From Lolium rigidum (lineage: Eukaryota; Streptophyta; Magnoliopsida; Poales; Poaceae): a DNA stretch of 64,000 bases. The position numbers and the translations under genes are program-made. Every line of letters begins with the position of its first letter. Position 1 is the first letter of the stretch. Shown piece by piece: positions 11,760 through 24,804 of the stretch. Location of the stretch: the NCBI RefSeq assembly GCF_022539505.1, contig NC_061514.1:219503837-219567836 (forward strand). Direction: 5' to 3'. The notes under the pieces are model-generated. The model was not told where the DNA came from. It did not search any database and was given only the letters and a program-made list of their open reading frames with translations.

Positions 11760-12290
11760 GGTAGCTGAGCAGCACCGCCGTGTTCCAGAGAGTCTCCTGG
11801 CAGAAGGAATCGAAGGGGGAAGCTTCCTATCAGCGAAATCGACTCGATCCCTTCCGCTCGGGTTCGTCGGAATCCATGGACTTTCCGTCGTCTCCAACCA
11901 TCAACGCCTCCGTCGAGCACATCATCATCCTCAGGGTGAGCTTGCGCATCTCAGGAGCCCCTATTTGTGTCGTTTCATCCACCGTACCTCGAGTTAGCCA
12001 TTTGGCCGGAGTGCGCCGCCGCAGCACATGGTTGCCGGTGATGCTCCGGTGAGTTTCTCGGTAAACCGTCACCACCGTCGTGCTCAGTATAGCAAGGGGA
12101 ATCGATTAGTACTAGCCACGCATCCCGGGGAGCCCAGAATCGGCATCGCCGTCACGCTCTGACTCGCCGGCGTCAAGCCGCCGGTGATGTCAACGTGACA
12201 GTGGGGCCGATGATCTGTTTGACCCAGTCAACTGCCAACGAGGCAGGTGACCTGGCACAGGACCCACCTGTCTGTCTCTGTGTGTGTAAT
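11760..12290 (+). other. GC-rich, gene-like island in 5' LTR
   Basis: Base composition changes sharply from the AT-rich surroundings. It holds an ATG in good context (CCATGGACTTTCC, near 11875) opening a frame MDFPSSPTINASVEH and a downstream CAGGGTGAGC, which has the form of a plant 5' splice site. The copy at 20500-21030 preserves the frame with minor changes. It could be a captured exon or simply the GC-rich leader found in some Ty3 LTRs. No protein family is recognised. Confidence 0.35.
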
Positions 12291-13726
12291 CGAATCGGTA
12301 TCTTTAGTATTTTCCTTTAATTTCAAATTCCAGTAAATAGGTGAAACTTTGCAAAATCATAGAAATTTCATATTAACTCGGAAAATTATGAATAATATAT
12401 CAAAATGTTAACAAAAATAAAATCTATCCAAATAAAATATAAAACAAAAATGTGTGTCAAAATAAAAATTCACTTATTTTTAACATTATTAATTATGCCA
12501 TTTCAATTATTTAACATACAATTTGAATTCAATAATTAATGAAGTTTCAAAATTAAATTTTAACTATTCAGTAACTAAGTAAAATGTTGAGATTAATTTT
12601 ATTTACCATAATTGCATTAACTTCATTATTAGTGGTAATTCATAAACCCTAAGTGGCATATTACTATTTTCTATTTTCTTTAAATAGTAATAACTCAAGA
12701 AAATATTAAAAGCCAATATTATCTTGGTAATTCAAAACTTATTTACTTAAGCATTCTTAGTTAACAAGTTATTATTATTTTAAAACCTAATAATAATTAG
12801 GAAACCCTGATTTCCAATTAAACCCTAATTAGTACTTATTTTAATTGTTAAACCCTTATCTCTGAATTAAACCTAATTAGGAGTTACCCTAATTATTAAT
12901 TCTTGTGGAAGTTAATCAATGTCAAACAATCACTAATTTTAATTCAAAGTAGTTAGTAACTACACCTATATTTCCAATCATCATTTTAGGAGTTGTACCA
13001 TAATTTAGAAACCCTAGTTTCAATTTGAGTAAGACCTTGATCCCATTATTTCATGTGATCATCCTAAATTAGTGCAACCCTGAAACCCTAGGGGTTTAGC
13101 CCATACAATTATATCCACCTCACCTTTAGGTGTAGAAACTTAATAAACAACCAATGAGTGCATACTCATGATCCACTAAAATAAAACTAGGTACAATTCA
13201 CAGGAGACTATCATCTCATGTGTTTATTTCTAGTTAACACTTGTATGATCCACTAGTACCACTTAATTATAAACCCTAGCTTGCTAACCTCACATTGACA
13301 CCATTCATCACCATACCACACCATTAGAATCAACCTCAACCATCATAATTTAGTAGAACCATAATTATGAACCCTAGCATCAACCTTGTGTAATAATTCA
13401 CAACACATGTTACTATTCCACTAAACCCTACTTAAGGATCATAAACCACTTAGCTTGGAAACCATTAGTGATTTCTTAGTGAAACAAATAGGAAGTTATA
13501 GTAAACCCTAATAGCTAATTATAGAACCATCTTAATAACCATCCTTTGATATGATGCTTAGAAGAAACCATAGCAATAAACCTACCAATACTTGCTATAT
13601 ATAAACCCATTCTACTTAAAGAACCCAACGTACTAGTTCCTATTAGAGAACAAAATGACTCCAATAGTAAACCCTAGAAAGCCATAGCTCCTACGTATAG
13701 TAGTTCATATTCTTATTTAACCTATT

Positions 13727-13844
13727 CTTCAAAAGTTATTCTTTTGAAGTACAAATGTCAATCAAACCTTAGAAGCCCTAAACCTTCTTTGAAATACTCA
13801 TTACTTCTTAAACAACATGTTCTTCAAAAGTTATTCTTTTGAAG
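13727..13844 (+). repeat. Two identical 23-bp hairpins in 5' LTR
   Basis: Each hairpin has a 9-bp perfect stem (CTTCAAAAG / CTTTTGAAG) with a TTATT loop. They lie at 13727-13749 and 13822-13844. The same pair recurs in the 3' LTR and in the diverged LTR at 44-45 kb. Confidence 0.7.
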
Positions 13845-15590
13845 TATAGTATAAGTAATCATCAACCATGTTCTGTAGAACTTAAAATTGACAACTATTC
13901 TTTACATACTATTCCATCACTATTCTTATGTGTATGATTGTTATGATGCCTTATATCACTTGGTTATGATGCTAATATAACCAAACCATAATAAGAACCT
14001 TGTTTGAGAACCATTCTAAAAGTGCAACCAACCCTAAAGAAATCTTTACAACTCATACATCCTAAATCATCGAGGTTATTACGCTCGGGACGATTGCATC
14101 TCATACTATGCATTATAGCATCTTTGCAAGTTCTTTAAACATTGTCCTTACCGAACGATGATGGTATTTCAGCATTTGGAGTTATCACGTATCGAAGCTT
14201 TTGCCTACATAATCTTGCAGTCAAGAAAGGAAAGGTCATCGCTTGCTCATGTCATTTTATTATTTGTATCAAACTATATGCAAAGTACTATACTTATCAC
14301 TCATGCATTGAAAAGCAAAGTATTATTTTACAATTATGAATATGACTATGTGGTGGGCAATGGAACCATGGTATGTGTTGATATGGTGGAGGTTCCATTG
14401 CATGGGTACTACTCATCTAGGACTAAGTACCAATGACGTCCAGTGATTCTAGCGCCGTACATATCGCGTTATCCATAAGATCTATAATGGCTCTGGGGAA
14501 GTCAGCTGTATCTTTTCCCTTCTGCACGCCAACGGATTGGTAGAGCCGCGGGGTGCTGGAGGCACTGCCGTAGGTTGGGATAGCCTTTTAAATCCCCATC
14601 CGTGTGTGATGTCGGGCTCTACGATCTATGATGGATTGTCCAAAGTACACCGTGAGTAAAGCCGTATTATCGGGAGAAGTCTACTGGGGGTGTACGGGTG
14701 GACAAAAGGGTGGGTTTGCAGGGTCGCGGAGAAGGTAGTGATTGGCTTGGATTTTATACTGGGCCTCACACCCAAGGAAGTGTGGACGGGGACATACTCT
14801 CGGCCGGCAACAAAGTTAAGATCTCTTGTGGGGTAAAGTAATGCACCTCTGCAGAGGGTATCAAGAATTGTGACTGTCACTCCCTGTTCCGGGAAAGGAA
14901 CTGCGAACGCGGCAGGAAAGGAACTCCACGAAGTTCTAGTCAACCTGTGAAGACTGACGGGCATAGTTTTCAGAATAAAATAAACCTTTGGAAGAAACGT
15001 TTATGAAAACTTGCATTGGCCTATGACTTTCTGGTCTATGGCTGTAGCTAGTGCATGATACACATATTTCCTAATATGAACTTGCTGAGTACGCTCGTAC
15101 TCATTCTATCTCGTTTGAACCCCTTCTTAGATCAAGGCACCGAAGGTGAAACTACCGTGGAACTCGGAGACAAAGAAGTCATCTGCAACAAGATGAAGAA
15201 TTCAATCAAAGAAGTCAGTGGAGTCAACTTCTGCATCAGCTATAGTGGAAACTTAGACTAGTAATAGAAGGGAATCTTTCCCTAATCCTAGCACCTAAGT
15301 AGCTAGATTTCTATAGCAAGCCAAGTAGCCCTTAAACTTGAGTTAGCAATAAGATAGACTACGAGTCGTTCTTCTGGAGCTTTATTTGAAGTTTTACCTC
15401 ACTGTAAAGTAGGAGGTTGTGTTGATCTTATGTAAACAGACTCGTGTGTACTTCTATAGACATACCTTGGACTCGCATATGTTTCGTTGTACCACTCGAG
15501 AGATGTAATATGAGTGGAACGGTGTTTCACTTGTGTTATGTCAACGACTTGTGTACTACACCATGCAGTGGTACGCTGGGTCACCACAGC

Positions 15591-15602
15591 TGGTATCAGA
15601 GC
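15591..15602 (+). promoter_or_regulatory. Primer-binding site of the giant element
   Basis: TGGTATCAGAGC, complementary to the 3' end of initiator-Met tRNA, lies two bases after the LTR end CACCACA. Confidence 0.85.
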
Positions 15603-18489
15603 AAATGCTTTGACCCTAGAATTAAAACCCTTTAAAGGAGACCTATAGGTTTGGTAGTGTCTATAGGAAGTGTTTTAGCTAAGTTAACTATGCTAAACCA
15701 ATTATTCTTTTGACTTGAGATGGGTATTCACTTGAGAATAATCCTGACACACTTGAGTCAATCTTTCTTATCTATATTTCTTAAATGGAGTTAATTAGTT
15801 ATCTTGCTTCATTCCAAATAACTAGAACACCATTGGAGCTTAAGATAAGTGGTGGTAGTAGACCACAGTTGGTATACAATACATGGTAGTCCAAAGAGAG
15901 GATACAACCATAAGGAAGATATCCTATTGGAAGAAGTATACCAATACAAGTATGGTTAAGTAAGAGTCATTTAAAATGACAAATGACTGATGTCAAATAA
16001 GGGAGATAAGTTATTTAAGGTAGTATATGTCTATGATGAGTCAATAATAGGAGGTAAGAAAGAGTGATAGGAGTTATGCAAGTTTACTTTTCATGGTAAA
16101 GTTGTAATCATATATGATTCACTTGAGAATCATGATGTGATGGAGTAGAACATCATAAGTATGATAACAGAAGTATGATGAGGAGTAGGATTTAAGGAAT
16201 AGTTCGAAAGCTTAGGCCTTAAAATCCTAATAATTGTACCAAGTATGTTAGAACCATAGTCCTTAATTTAAAGAAGGCTTATTTAGAGCATATCACATAG
16301 AGAAATCCCGGAGTTATAGGTGGTATATTCTAAACAATCATGTATTTAGAATAGACATGTTAGAATTAATTGTATTATAGGAAGTAGTCCTCAATAGCAC
16401 ATATATATGGTATACTATTTTGTTAGTACTTCCAAAGAAAACTAGGTTAACTTCAACTATCCCAGGCCATTTTGTTTCAAGTTGTCTCATTGCAAATGTG
16501 CAATTGAGATAAATGTTGAGACAAATAGTAGAAATTCACGTATTCGTGCTAAGTATCATGACCTAAACCTATCTTATGTGGTGTTATATACTACACATCT
16601 GAGCCTGATGTTTAGGGATGTCTTACCCAACTTTTATATTCAGGCATATAAGGATGTGTATTATAAGCACAAAGCTGAATCTTCTTGAATTTTATTGGAT
16701 TTTCATTGATTGACTAGATCCATACAGGAAGTTTGACTTTGATATGCAAATGCATGTTGCGATATCAAGCTCTTACTTGATGTTATAGGTCTAGAGGGTT
16801 AAGGTATTCGTGTAAGGAAGTGACGAATTCTGAAGATTTTGAAGACAAGATGAAGGCTCACTAGAAGAAGGAAGTAAAGTGTGGGAACTAACCACAACAA
16901 TCTGAAGGAAGGATCAATCAAAACTCACTTTTATCCTCAATTATGGAGTATTTCAACATGGAAGTACCATAAAAGTGAGAAAAATAGTGAATATGGAGTA
17001 GTAGAAGTGGAGCCGTATGCATTATGGAAGAAGGGAATGCAAGCGAAGTCACTTACAATACTATTTTCATAGTGTCAACAAGTGGTTTCTTGCAAAACAA
17101 ACCCTGGAAGAAGGAAAATAGACAAGTGAAGTCGTAGCTGGTATAATAAGACCGCAGCTGATATAGGATAACCATGAAGAGAAAGAATGTTAAGTGAGGT
17201 ATATCCTAACTAAAGCTATGTAAGTAGCCACAGCTGGTAGGTAGATATTGACAACCACAACATAGCCACAACTGGTATCCAATAAGCTACATCTGGTACT
17301 AGGTAGTCTGCAGCTGGTACCAGATAGCCATAGCCTGAACATTTCTTTACCTAAAAGAAAGGGGGATTCCGCAGCTAGTATTTCACAGCTGGTATCTCGT
17401 GGTTGGTAAATATTTAGTCGGAGGATTCATAATGGATACCCACAATTGAGTGGATACACCACAAAGAATTCTTCGTGAGACTCTAGAAAAGTACAAACTA
17501 CAAGTTAGACCAAGACTAAACTTCTAACCTTGGAGTTTAAGGATTAGAAGAAAGGAAGTTTGAAGATCATTAGTAAACTCCAAGGGGGAGAGGAAGGTTG
17601 AAGGAGAAGTATTAAAATATGATTTGGAGTATGATAGACGGAGAAAAAGGTCTGAACTGAGAGGAAGTCCGATCTTATTTTTATAAGGTTGTTGGGATGT
17701 ATCCATACCAAAGTACTCTCAGGAGGATGTCAGACCAGAAGCCGAGGTTCATATCTCGAAGAAGTAAGGGTTAGACCCTCACTTGAGTGGGTAATTACTA
17801 ATTACTCAGAAGTAAAAGAGCTCAAGTAAGTCTAAGCTAATGAAGTTGGAGGAAGTAGATGTCGGAGGACAATCGAAGCCTAAGAAGACAAAAGATTGAA
17901 GGAGTTTGACCATACCAACACTAATGATTATTAGAAAGATTCCTTTCATGGAACCTAAAGAAACCAAAAGGAAGATAACTAGTATGAACTAGAAGCCATG
18001 ATTGGATGGACTAAATGAGTCTAATCCATTTGTAGGACAAAACTACCAGGACCATGCCTATTGTAAATACCTTACTAAGTACCATTACTTTTGTTATGGT
18101 AGTAAGGGAAAACAATACCTTACTTTAAACAAATCCTTTAGACTTAAGGATTGGGCACCGCAGCTGGATTATCGCAGCTGGTAGAACCAAGCTTTGAGTA
18201 CCCAAATAAGAAGATGTCACCACAACCATTAGTAAAGTCCATTAACAAAATAAGATGTCCTAATCCAAGAATCTTTGGAGAGTAAGCCTATAAGCTTAGA
18301 GTGTTGGAAGAAATCATAGAATTGAAGAAAGTATCAGTGCCAGACATTAGAAGACTCCATGAAGGATCTATACAAGGGATATATTCAATTATATATAGTG
18401 TGATCACCATGGAGTTGAAGGATGGTGATCTGTTCAAGTCAGTTCCACGTTCCGAAACATGAGAGCGTTCGAACTTCGGGACGAAGTTC

Positions 18490-18507
18490 AATTTAAGGGG
18501 GAGAGGC
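18490..18507 (+). promoter_or_regulatory. Polypurine tract of the giant element
   Basis: AATTTAAGGGGGAGAGGC lies immediately before the 3' LTR start TGTAATATCCC at 18508, the expected plus-strand priming site. Confidence 0.8.
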
Positions 18508-21500
18508 TGTAATATCCCAGGTTTAGAGGCAAAAAAATGAGAGAACACCAAAGTGTGCATTGCATTCATGCATAGAAAATCCGGGGGATTTTCGCGCTTT
18601 CAAATAAAACTTACCACGATCCATCGAAGTTTCACTTGACTTGCTGGAATTGAAGTAGACCATCAAGTCAAGCGCTATAAACTTCACTCGTGATCTTTGC
18701 TAAAACCTTGTTTTGGGTAGAGATGATTTGATCTATGGATTAGATCAAATGGAATTAGATTTACAACAACACATTCTTTAAGAATCAAACTCTAACTTAT
18801 TAACACTTAAAAGTTAGCAACTACCTTTGTGTGTAATTTAAATTCACTTATAAATAAGGTAAACCACAGGGTCTAAAGTACATAAAAGCCACACATTCTT
18901 ATTTAAATCATAACTTATTAAATATATGAAATATCATAAACCTAAATCCATTTACATTACGAATTATAGATCAAACTATTTGAATAAAATTAACTATGAG
19001 TACTTTGAAACTCATATGATCATGCCTTGGTGAAATCAAACCCAACTATCCAAAATTGAGAAACAACCCTCAACCTTGACCTTTTGATCAATATAATAAC
19101 ATAAATCCAATCATACATGATATGGAACACTATTCACAAGTATAAAACCATCCACAAGATATTTAGTAACAAATGCCACTTGGCTATCTAAAAATAAATC
19201 ATATGAGAGGATAATCTCTATGCCACATGGGATGAAAATATCTACATGACTTGCTTTCCAAGCTTTGCCACCTCATGCTCAAAGGATTGCTATGGATGAG
19301 GGCATGACAACCAAGCACCTTACTCATCAAACCAAATCAAGAGTCACCACCTATGTGTCATGATACTAGAGCTTGCCCAAGCCTATAAATAGAGCCACAC
19401 ACTTCATCCATTTCATCACCTTGTAGCATGACACAAGGAAGAGAACACATAGAGCCACTCCATATGAATTAGCTAGGATCAAGATGAAGAAGCTAGGAGG
19501 TGGAGGCATACCACAAGATGCAGAGTTTATCAGATTTCCTGAAGAACAAGCTACATAAGATTGCAAGGTAGAATTCCTAGGAAAACCATATATTTAGAGG
19601 ATCATATCATCATCTCTTGAGTAAGATCTTAGGATATTCCAAGATATTGAGAAGTGAGAGAAGTTATAATACTAAGCATAGTCATGTTCATACAAGAATA
19701 TTAGAGAAGTACTAATCCTAGTTGTTCAAGTCAATATTTGATCTTAGAAGTGAGAACCCTATTTCAATAACAATACCTTAGCAAACCAATTCTATAATCA
19801 TCACAACTTGGTGTTAATTATAAACCCTAAGAATCTAGGATGAGTGTGATGAGAGGAATATTAAAGAGGGATTAGTGAGGAATGGGTGGATCTTGTCTAA
19901 TGCATGATTATACCTTGTAGATTTAGATCATAAGTTAAACCATATGATTATTAGATCTCATCTATCACATAAGATAATAAGCATATCACTCGTAGTTAAC
20001 CCAGACCAATCCTCATGCCTACTTATATTGCAGTTTAATGAAGAGTATGCAAAACCCTAAAGCCTTTCACATAGGATCCACTTCACATAAAATGATATGC
20101 CCTACCTTGTGTATCATGGATCACAAGTATAATCCAAGCTAGAAGTTGCTAAGCAAGATTAGTAATTATAGAGTTTAATCAACCATTTTCTCAAACCTTA
20201 AGAACTATCATTCACATAAAATCATGAACCAATTCCATTTCCTTTAACATTTGTTAAACCCTAGCTATAATTAAATTATATGTGAATGATCACTATGGTT
20301 AAGCACTAGAAAAATAGAATGTGTTCACCATGCACATGTTCTAAATTTCAAATCAATTAAAACATGTTTAATTCCTTAAATTAGCAAAGCAATTGAGATA
20401 AACCCTAAAATCATATCTATTTGAATTTTGAATTATGTCTCATAAGAACACAAAATAAATCAATGATAATATGGTTATTTATAAACAAAACCATACAGTA
20501 GGTAGCTGAACAGCACCGCCGTGTTCCAGAGAGTCTCCTGGCAGAAGGAATCGAAGGGGGAAGCTTCCTATCAGCGAAATCGACTCGATCCCTTCCGCTC
20601 GGGTTCGTCGGAATCCATGGACTTGCCGTCGTCTCCAACCATCAACGCCTCCGTCGAGCACATCATCATCCTCGGGGTGAGCTTGCGCATCTCAGGAGCC
20701 CCTATTTGTGTCGTTTCATCCACCGTACCTCGAGTTAGCCATTTGGCCGGAGTGCGCCGCCGCAGCACATGGTTGCCGGGGATGCTCCGGTGAGTTTCTC
20801 GGTAAACTGTCACCACCGTCGTGCTCAGTATAGCAAGGGGAATCGATTAGTACTAGCCACGCATCCCGGGGAGCCCAGAATCGGCGTCGCCGTCACGCTC
20901 TGACTCGCCGGCGTCAAGCCGCCGGTGATGTCAATGTGACAGTGGGGCCGATGATCTATTTGACCCAGTCAACTGCCAACGAGGCAGGTGACCTGGCACA
21001 GGACCCACCTGTCTGTCTCTGTGTGTGTAATCGAATCGGTATCTTTAGTATTTTCCTTTAATTTCAAATTCCAGTAAATAGGTGAAACTTTGCAAAATCA
21101 TAGAAATTTCATATTAACTCGGAAAATTATGAATAATATAGCAAAATGTTAACAAAAATAAAATCTATCCAAATAAAATATAAAACAAAAATGCGTGTCA
21201 AAATAAAAATTCACTTATTTTTAACTTTATTAATTATGCCATTTCAATTATTTAACATACAATTTGAATTCAATAATTAATGAAGTTTCAAAATTAAATT
21301 TTAACTATTCAGTAACTAAGTAAAATGTTAAGATTAATTTTATTTACCATAATTGCATTAACTTCATTATTAGTGGTAATTCATAAACCCTAAGTGGCAT
21401 ATTACTATTTTCTATTTTCTTTAAATAGTAATAACTCAAGAAAATATTAAAAGCCAATAGTATCTTGATAATTCAAAACTTATTTACTTAAGCATTCTTA

Positions 21501-24334
21501 GTTAACAAGTTATTATTATTTTAAAACCTAATAATAATTAGGAAACCCTGATTTCCAATTAAACCCTAATTAGTACTTATTTTAATTGTTAAACCCTTAT
21601 CTCTGAATTAAACCTAATTAGGAGTTACCCTAATTATTAATTCTTGTGGAAGTTAATCAATGTCAAACAATCACTAATTTTAATTCAAAGTAGTTAGTAA
21701 CTACACCTATATTTCCAATCATCATTTTAGGAGTTGTACCATAATTTAGAAACCCTAGTTTCAATTTGAGTAAGACCTTGATCCCATTATTTCATGTGAT
21801 CATCCTAAATTAGTGCAACCCTGAAACCCTAGGGGTTTAGCCCATACAATTATATCCACCTCACCTTTAGGTGTAGAAACTTAATAAACAACCAATGAGT
21901 GCATACTCATGATCCACTAAAATAAAACTAGGTACAATTCATAGGAGACTATCATCTCATGTGTTTATTTCTAGTTAACACTTGTATGATCCACTAGTAC
22001 CACTTAATTACAAACCCTAGCTTGATAACCTCAAATTGACACCATTCATCACCATACCACACCATTAGAATCAACCTCAACCATCATAATTTAGTAGAAC
22101 CATAATTATGAACCCTAGCATCAACCTTGTGTAATAATTCACAACACATGTTACTATTCCACTAAACCCTACTTAAGGATCTTAAACCACTTAGCTTGGA
22201 AACCATTAGTGATTTCTTAGTGAAACAAATAGGAAGTTATAGTAAACCCTAATAGCTAATTATAGAACCATCTTAATAACCATCCTTTGATATGATGCTT
22301 AGAAGAAACCATAGCAATAAACCTACCAATACTTGCTATATATAAACCCATTCTACTTAAAGAACCCAACGTACTAGTTCCTATTGGAGAACTAAATGAC
22401 TCCAATAGTAAACCCTAGAAAGCCATAGCTCCTATGTATAGTAGTTCATATTCTTATTTAACCTATTCTTCAAAAGTTATTCTTTTGAAGTACAAATGTC
22501 AATCAAACCTTAGAAGCCCTAATCCTTCTTTGAAATACTCATTACTTCTTAAACAACATGTTCTTCAAAAGTTATTCTTTTGAAGTATAGTATAAGTAAT
22601 CATCAACCATGTTCTGTAGAACTTAAAATTGACAACTATTCTTTACATACTATTCCATCACTATTCTTATGTGTATGATTGTTATGATGCCTTATATCAC
22701 TTGGTTATGATGCTAATATAACCAAACCCTAATAAGAACCTTGTTTGAGAACCATTCTAAAAGTGCAACCAACCCTAAAGAAATCTTTACAACTCATACA
22801 TCCTAAATCATCGAGGTTAGGTTACGCTCGGGACGATTGCATCTCATACTATGCATTATAGCATCTTTGCCAGTTCTTTAAACATTGTCCTTACCGGACG
22901 ATGATGGTATTTCAGCATTTGGAGTTATCACGTATCGAAGCTTTTGCTCGCATAATCTTGCGATAAAGAAAGGAAAGTTCATCGCTTGCTCATGTCATTT
23001 GATTATTTGTATCAAACTATATGCAAAGTACTATACTTATCACTCATGCATTGAAAAGCAAAGTATTATTTTACAATTATGAATATGACTATGTGGTGGG
23101 CAATGGAACCATGGTATGTGTTGATATGGTGGAGGTTCCATTGCATGGGTACTACTCATCTAGGACTAAGTACCAATGCCGTCCAGTGATTCTAGAGCCG
23201 TACATATCGCGTTATCCATAAGATCTATAATGGCTCTGGGGAAGTCAGCTGTATCTTTTCCCTTCTGCACGCCAACGGATTGGTAGAGCCGCGGGGTGCT
23301 GGAGGCACTACCGTAGGTTGGGATAGCCTTTTAAATCCCCATCCGTGTGTGATGTCGGGCTCTACGATCTATGATGGATTGTCCAAAGTACACCGTGAGT
23401 AAAGCCGTATTATCGGGAGAAGTCTACTGGGGGTGTACGGGTGGACAAAAGGGTGGGTTTGCGGTGGTCGCGGAGAAGGCGGTGATTGGCTTGGATCTTA
23501 TACTCGGGCCTCACACCCAAGGAAGTGTGGACGGGGACATACTCTCGGCCGGCAACAAAGTTAATATCTCTTGTGGGGTAAAGTAACGCACCTCTGCAGA
23601 GGGTATCAAGAATTGTGACTGTCACTCCCTGTTCCGGGAAGGGAACTGCGAACGCGGCAGGAAAGGAACTCCACAAAGTTCTAGTCAACCTGTGAAGACT
23701 GACGGGCATAGTTTTCAGAATAAAATAAACCTTTGGAAGAAACGTTTATGAAAACTTGCATTGGCCTATGACTTTCTGGTCTATGGCTATAGCTAGTGCA
23801 TGATACACATATTTCCTAATATGAACTTGCTGAGTATGCTCGTACTCATTCTATCTCGTTTGAACCCCTTCTTAGATCAAGGCACCGAAGGTGAAACTAC
23901 CGTGGAACTCGGAGACAAAGAAGTCAACTGCAACAAGATGAAGAATTCAATCAAAGAAGTCAGTGGAGTCAACTTCTGCATCAGCTATAGTGGAAACTTA
24001 GACTAGTAATAGAAGGGAATCTTTCCCTAATCCTAGCACCTAAGTAGCTAGATTTCTATAGCAAGCCAAGTAGCCCTTAAACTTGAGTTAGCAATAAGAG
24101 AGACTACGAGTCGTTCTTCTGGAGCTTTATTTGAAGTTTTACCTCACTGTAAAGTAGGAGGTTGTGTTGATCTTATGTAAACAGCTCGTGTGTACTTCTA
24201 TAGACATACCTTGGACTCGCATATGTTTCTGTTGTACCACTCTGAGAGATGTAATATGAGTGGAACGGTGTTTCACTTGTGTTATGTCAACGACTTGTGT
24301 ACTACACCATGCAGTGGTACGCTGGGTCACCACA
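18508..24334 (+). repeat. 3' LTR of the giant element (5827 bp)
   Basis: Collinear with the 5' LTR across its whole length. I saw scattered substitutions and few small indels, for example GCAACAAAA versus GCAAAAAAA at the start and CACTG versus CACTCG near 9948/18688. The high similarity implies a fairly young insertion. TATA copy at 19384-19391; GC-rich core at about 20500-21030. Confidence 0.9.
22468..22585 (+). repeat. Two identical 23-bp hairpins in 3' LTR
   Basis: Copies at 22468-22490 and 22563-22585, identical to those in the 5' LTR. Confidence 0.7.
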
Positions 24335-24700
24335 ATATATAAGGAATTTAAGTGACAAAAAACTTGAATACATAGAGAAAACTCCCCCATAATATATGCA
24401 TGTGTGAATGAACTTGAATTTCATTACATACATTGGCATTCAAAGCCTAGTGGAGTTTCCTCTAAATATTCAACTATGCAAAGCAACAAGATGCAATGCA
24501 AGAAAGGCACATGCTTAAGCACAAAGCAAAGACATAACCAAATTCCCTTAAACCCTCCAAACTTCTCCCCCATTGGCACCAATTGCCGAAATGGGTGAAA
24601 AATTTAGAAGGCCAATATAGTGAGAGTTCCTCCATACAGTGTGCATTTCTCATAATTTGAGTGGAATCAAATGCACGTATCCAATGACGGATATTCGGAA
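24335..24700 (-). mobile_element. Copia interior, continuation of right-hand copy
   Basis: Sequence continues the Copia 3' untranslated interior interrupted at 9768. On the minus strand it has the ATGGGGGAG purine-rich runs typical of this family's 3' region. No coding domain is visible. It ends near 24700 where the short tandem-repeat field begins; the rest of this Copia copy is absent. Confidence 0.55.
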
Positions 24701-24804
24701 GAAATCCCACGTGCCAGCCTCTATGAACAATAATATTTCTTTTCTTGGATTTTTTGACCCCCTAATTTCTGTCTATTTGCCTTTTTCTTTGGGTCCCTGT
24801 CCGC
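24701..24804. repeat. Left part of tandem-repeat field
   Basis: About one unit of the repeat that resumes at 31478, recognised by CAGCCTCTATGAACAATAA and TTTCTTTTCTTGGAT. The Athila-like element at 24805 split the array. Confidence 0.7.

Larger units (their letters stand above)
9769..15588 (+). repeat. 5' LTR of the giant element (5820 bp)
   Basis: The LTR carries a TATA box near 10644, so roughly 4.9 kb of it lies downstream of the likely transcription start. It includes a GC-rich core at about 11760-12290, an AT-rich segment with many AAACCCTA motifs, and two identical hairpins. Short open frames inside are repeated in the other LTR and have no recognised homology; I do not call them genes. 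Confidence 0.9.
15589..18507 (+). mobile_element. Non-coding interior of the giant element
   Basis: Six-frame reading gives only short open stretches without gag, protease, RT, RNase H or integrase motifs. A notable feature is a set of about ten CAGCTGGTAT-like motifs at 17134-17399 and 18158-18184, each resembling the LTR-PBS junction. The final stretch before the purine tract could encode a degenerate pol C terminus (FELRDEVQF-like), which suggests descent from a Ty3 element. Confidence 0.75.
9769..24334 (+). mobile_element. Complete giant-LTR, apparently non-coding retrotransposon (LARD-like)
   Basis: Two near-identical direct repeats of about 5.8 kb (9769-15588 and 18508-24334) bracket a 2.9-kb interior. 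Both repeats start TGTAATATCCC and end GGGTCACCACA. PBS TGGTATCAGAGC follows the first and a purine tract precedes the second. The element is flanked by a perfect 5-bp duplication ATATA (9764-9768 and 24335-24339). No gag or pol domain is recognisable inside, which fits a large retrotransposon derivative dependent on enzymes from another element. The interior's last codons before the purine tract resemble the tail of Ty3 pol, so descent from a Ty3 element is likely but not proven. Confidence 0.9.

Noticed and set aside
11676..12075. Paired open frames in the giant LTRs (also at 20417-20816)
   Set aside because: They occur on both strands of a GC-rich repeat, have no recognised homology and are duplicated only because the LTR is.
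11083..13680. Interstitial telomere tract
   Set aside because: AAACCCTA motifs are dispersed singly and never form consecutive telomere repeats.
14142..15635. Short frames near the end of the giant LTR
   Set aside because: LTR sequence; not kept exactly between the two LTRs and no domain.
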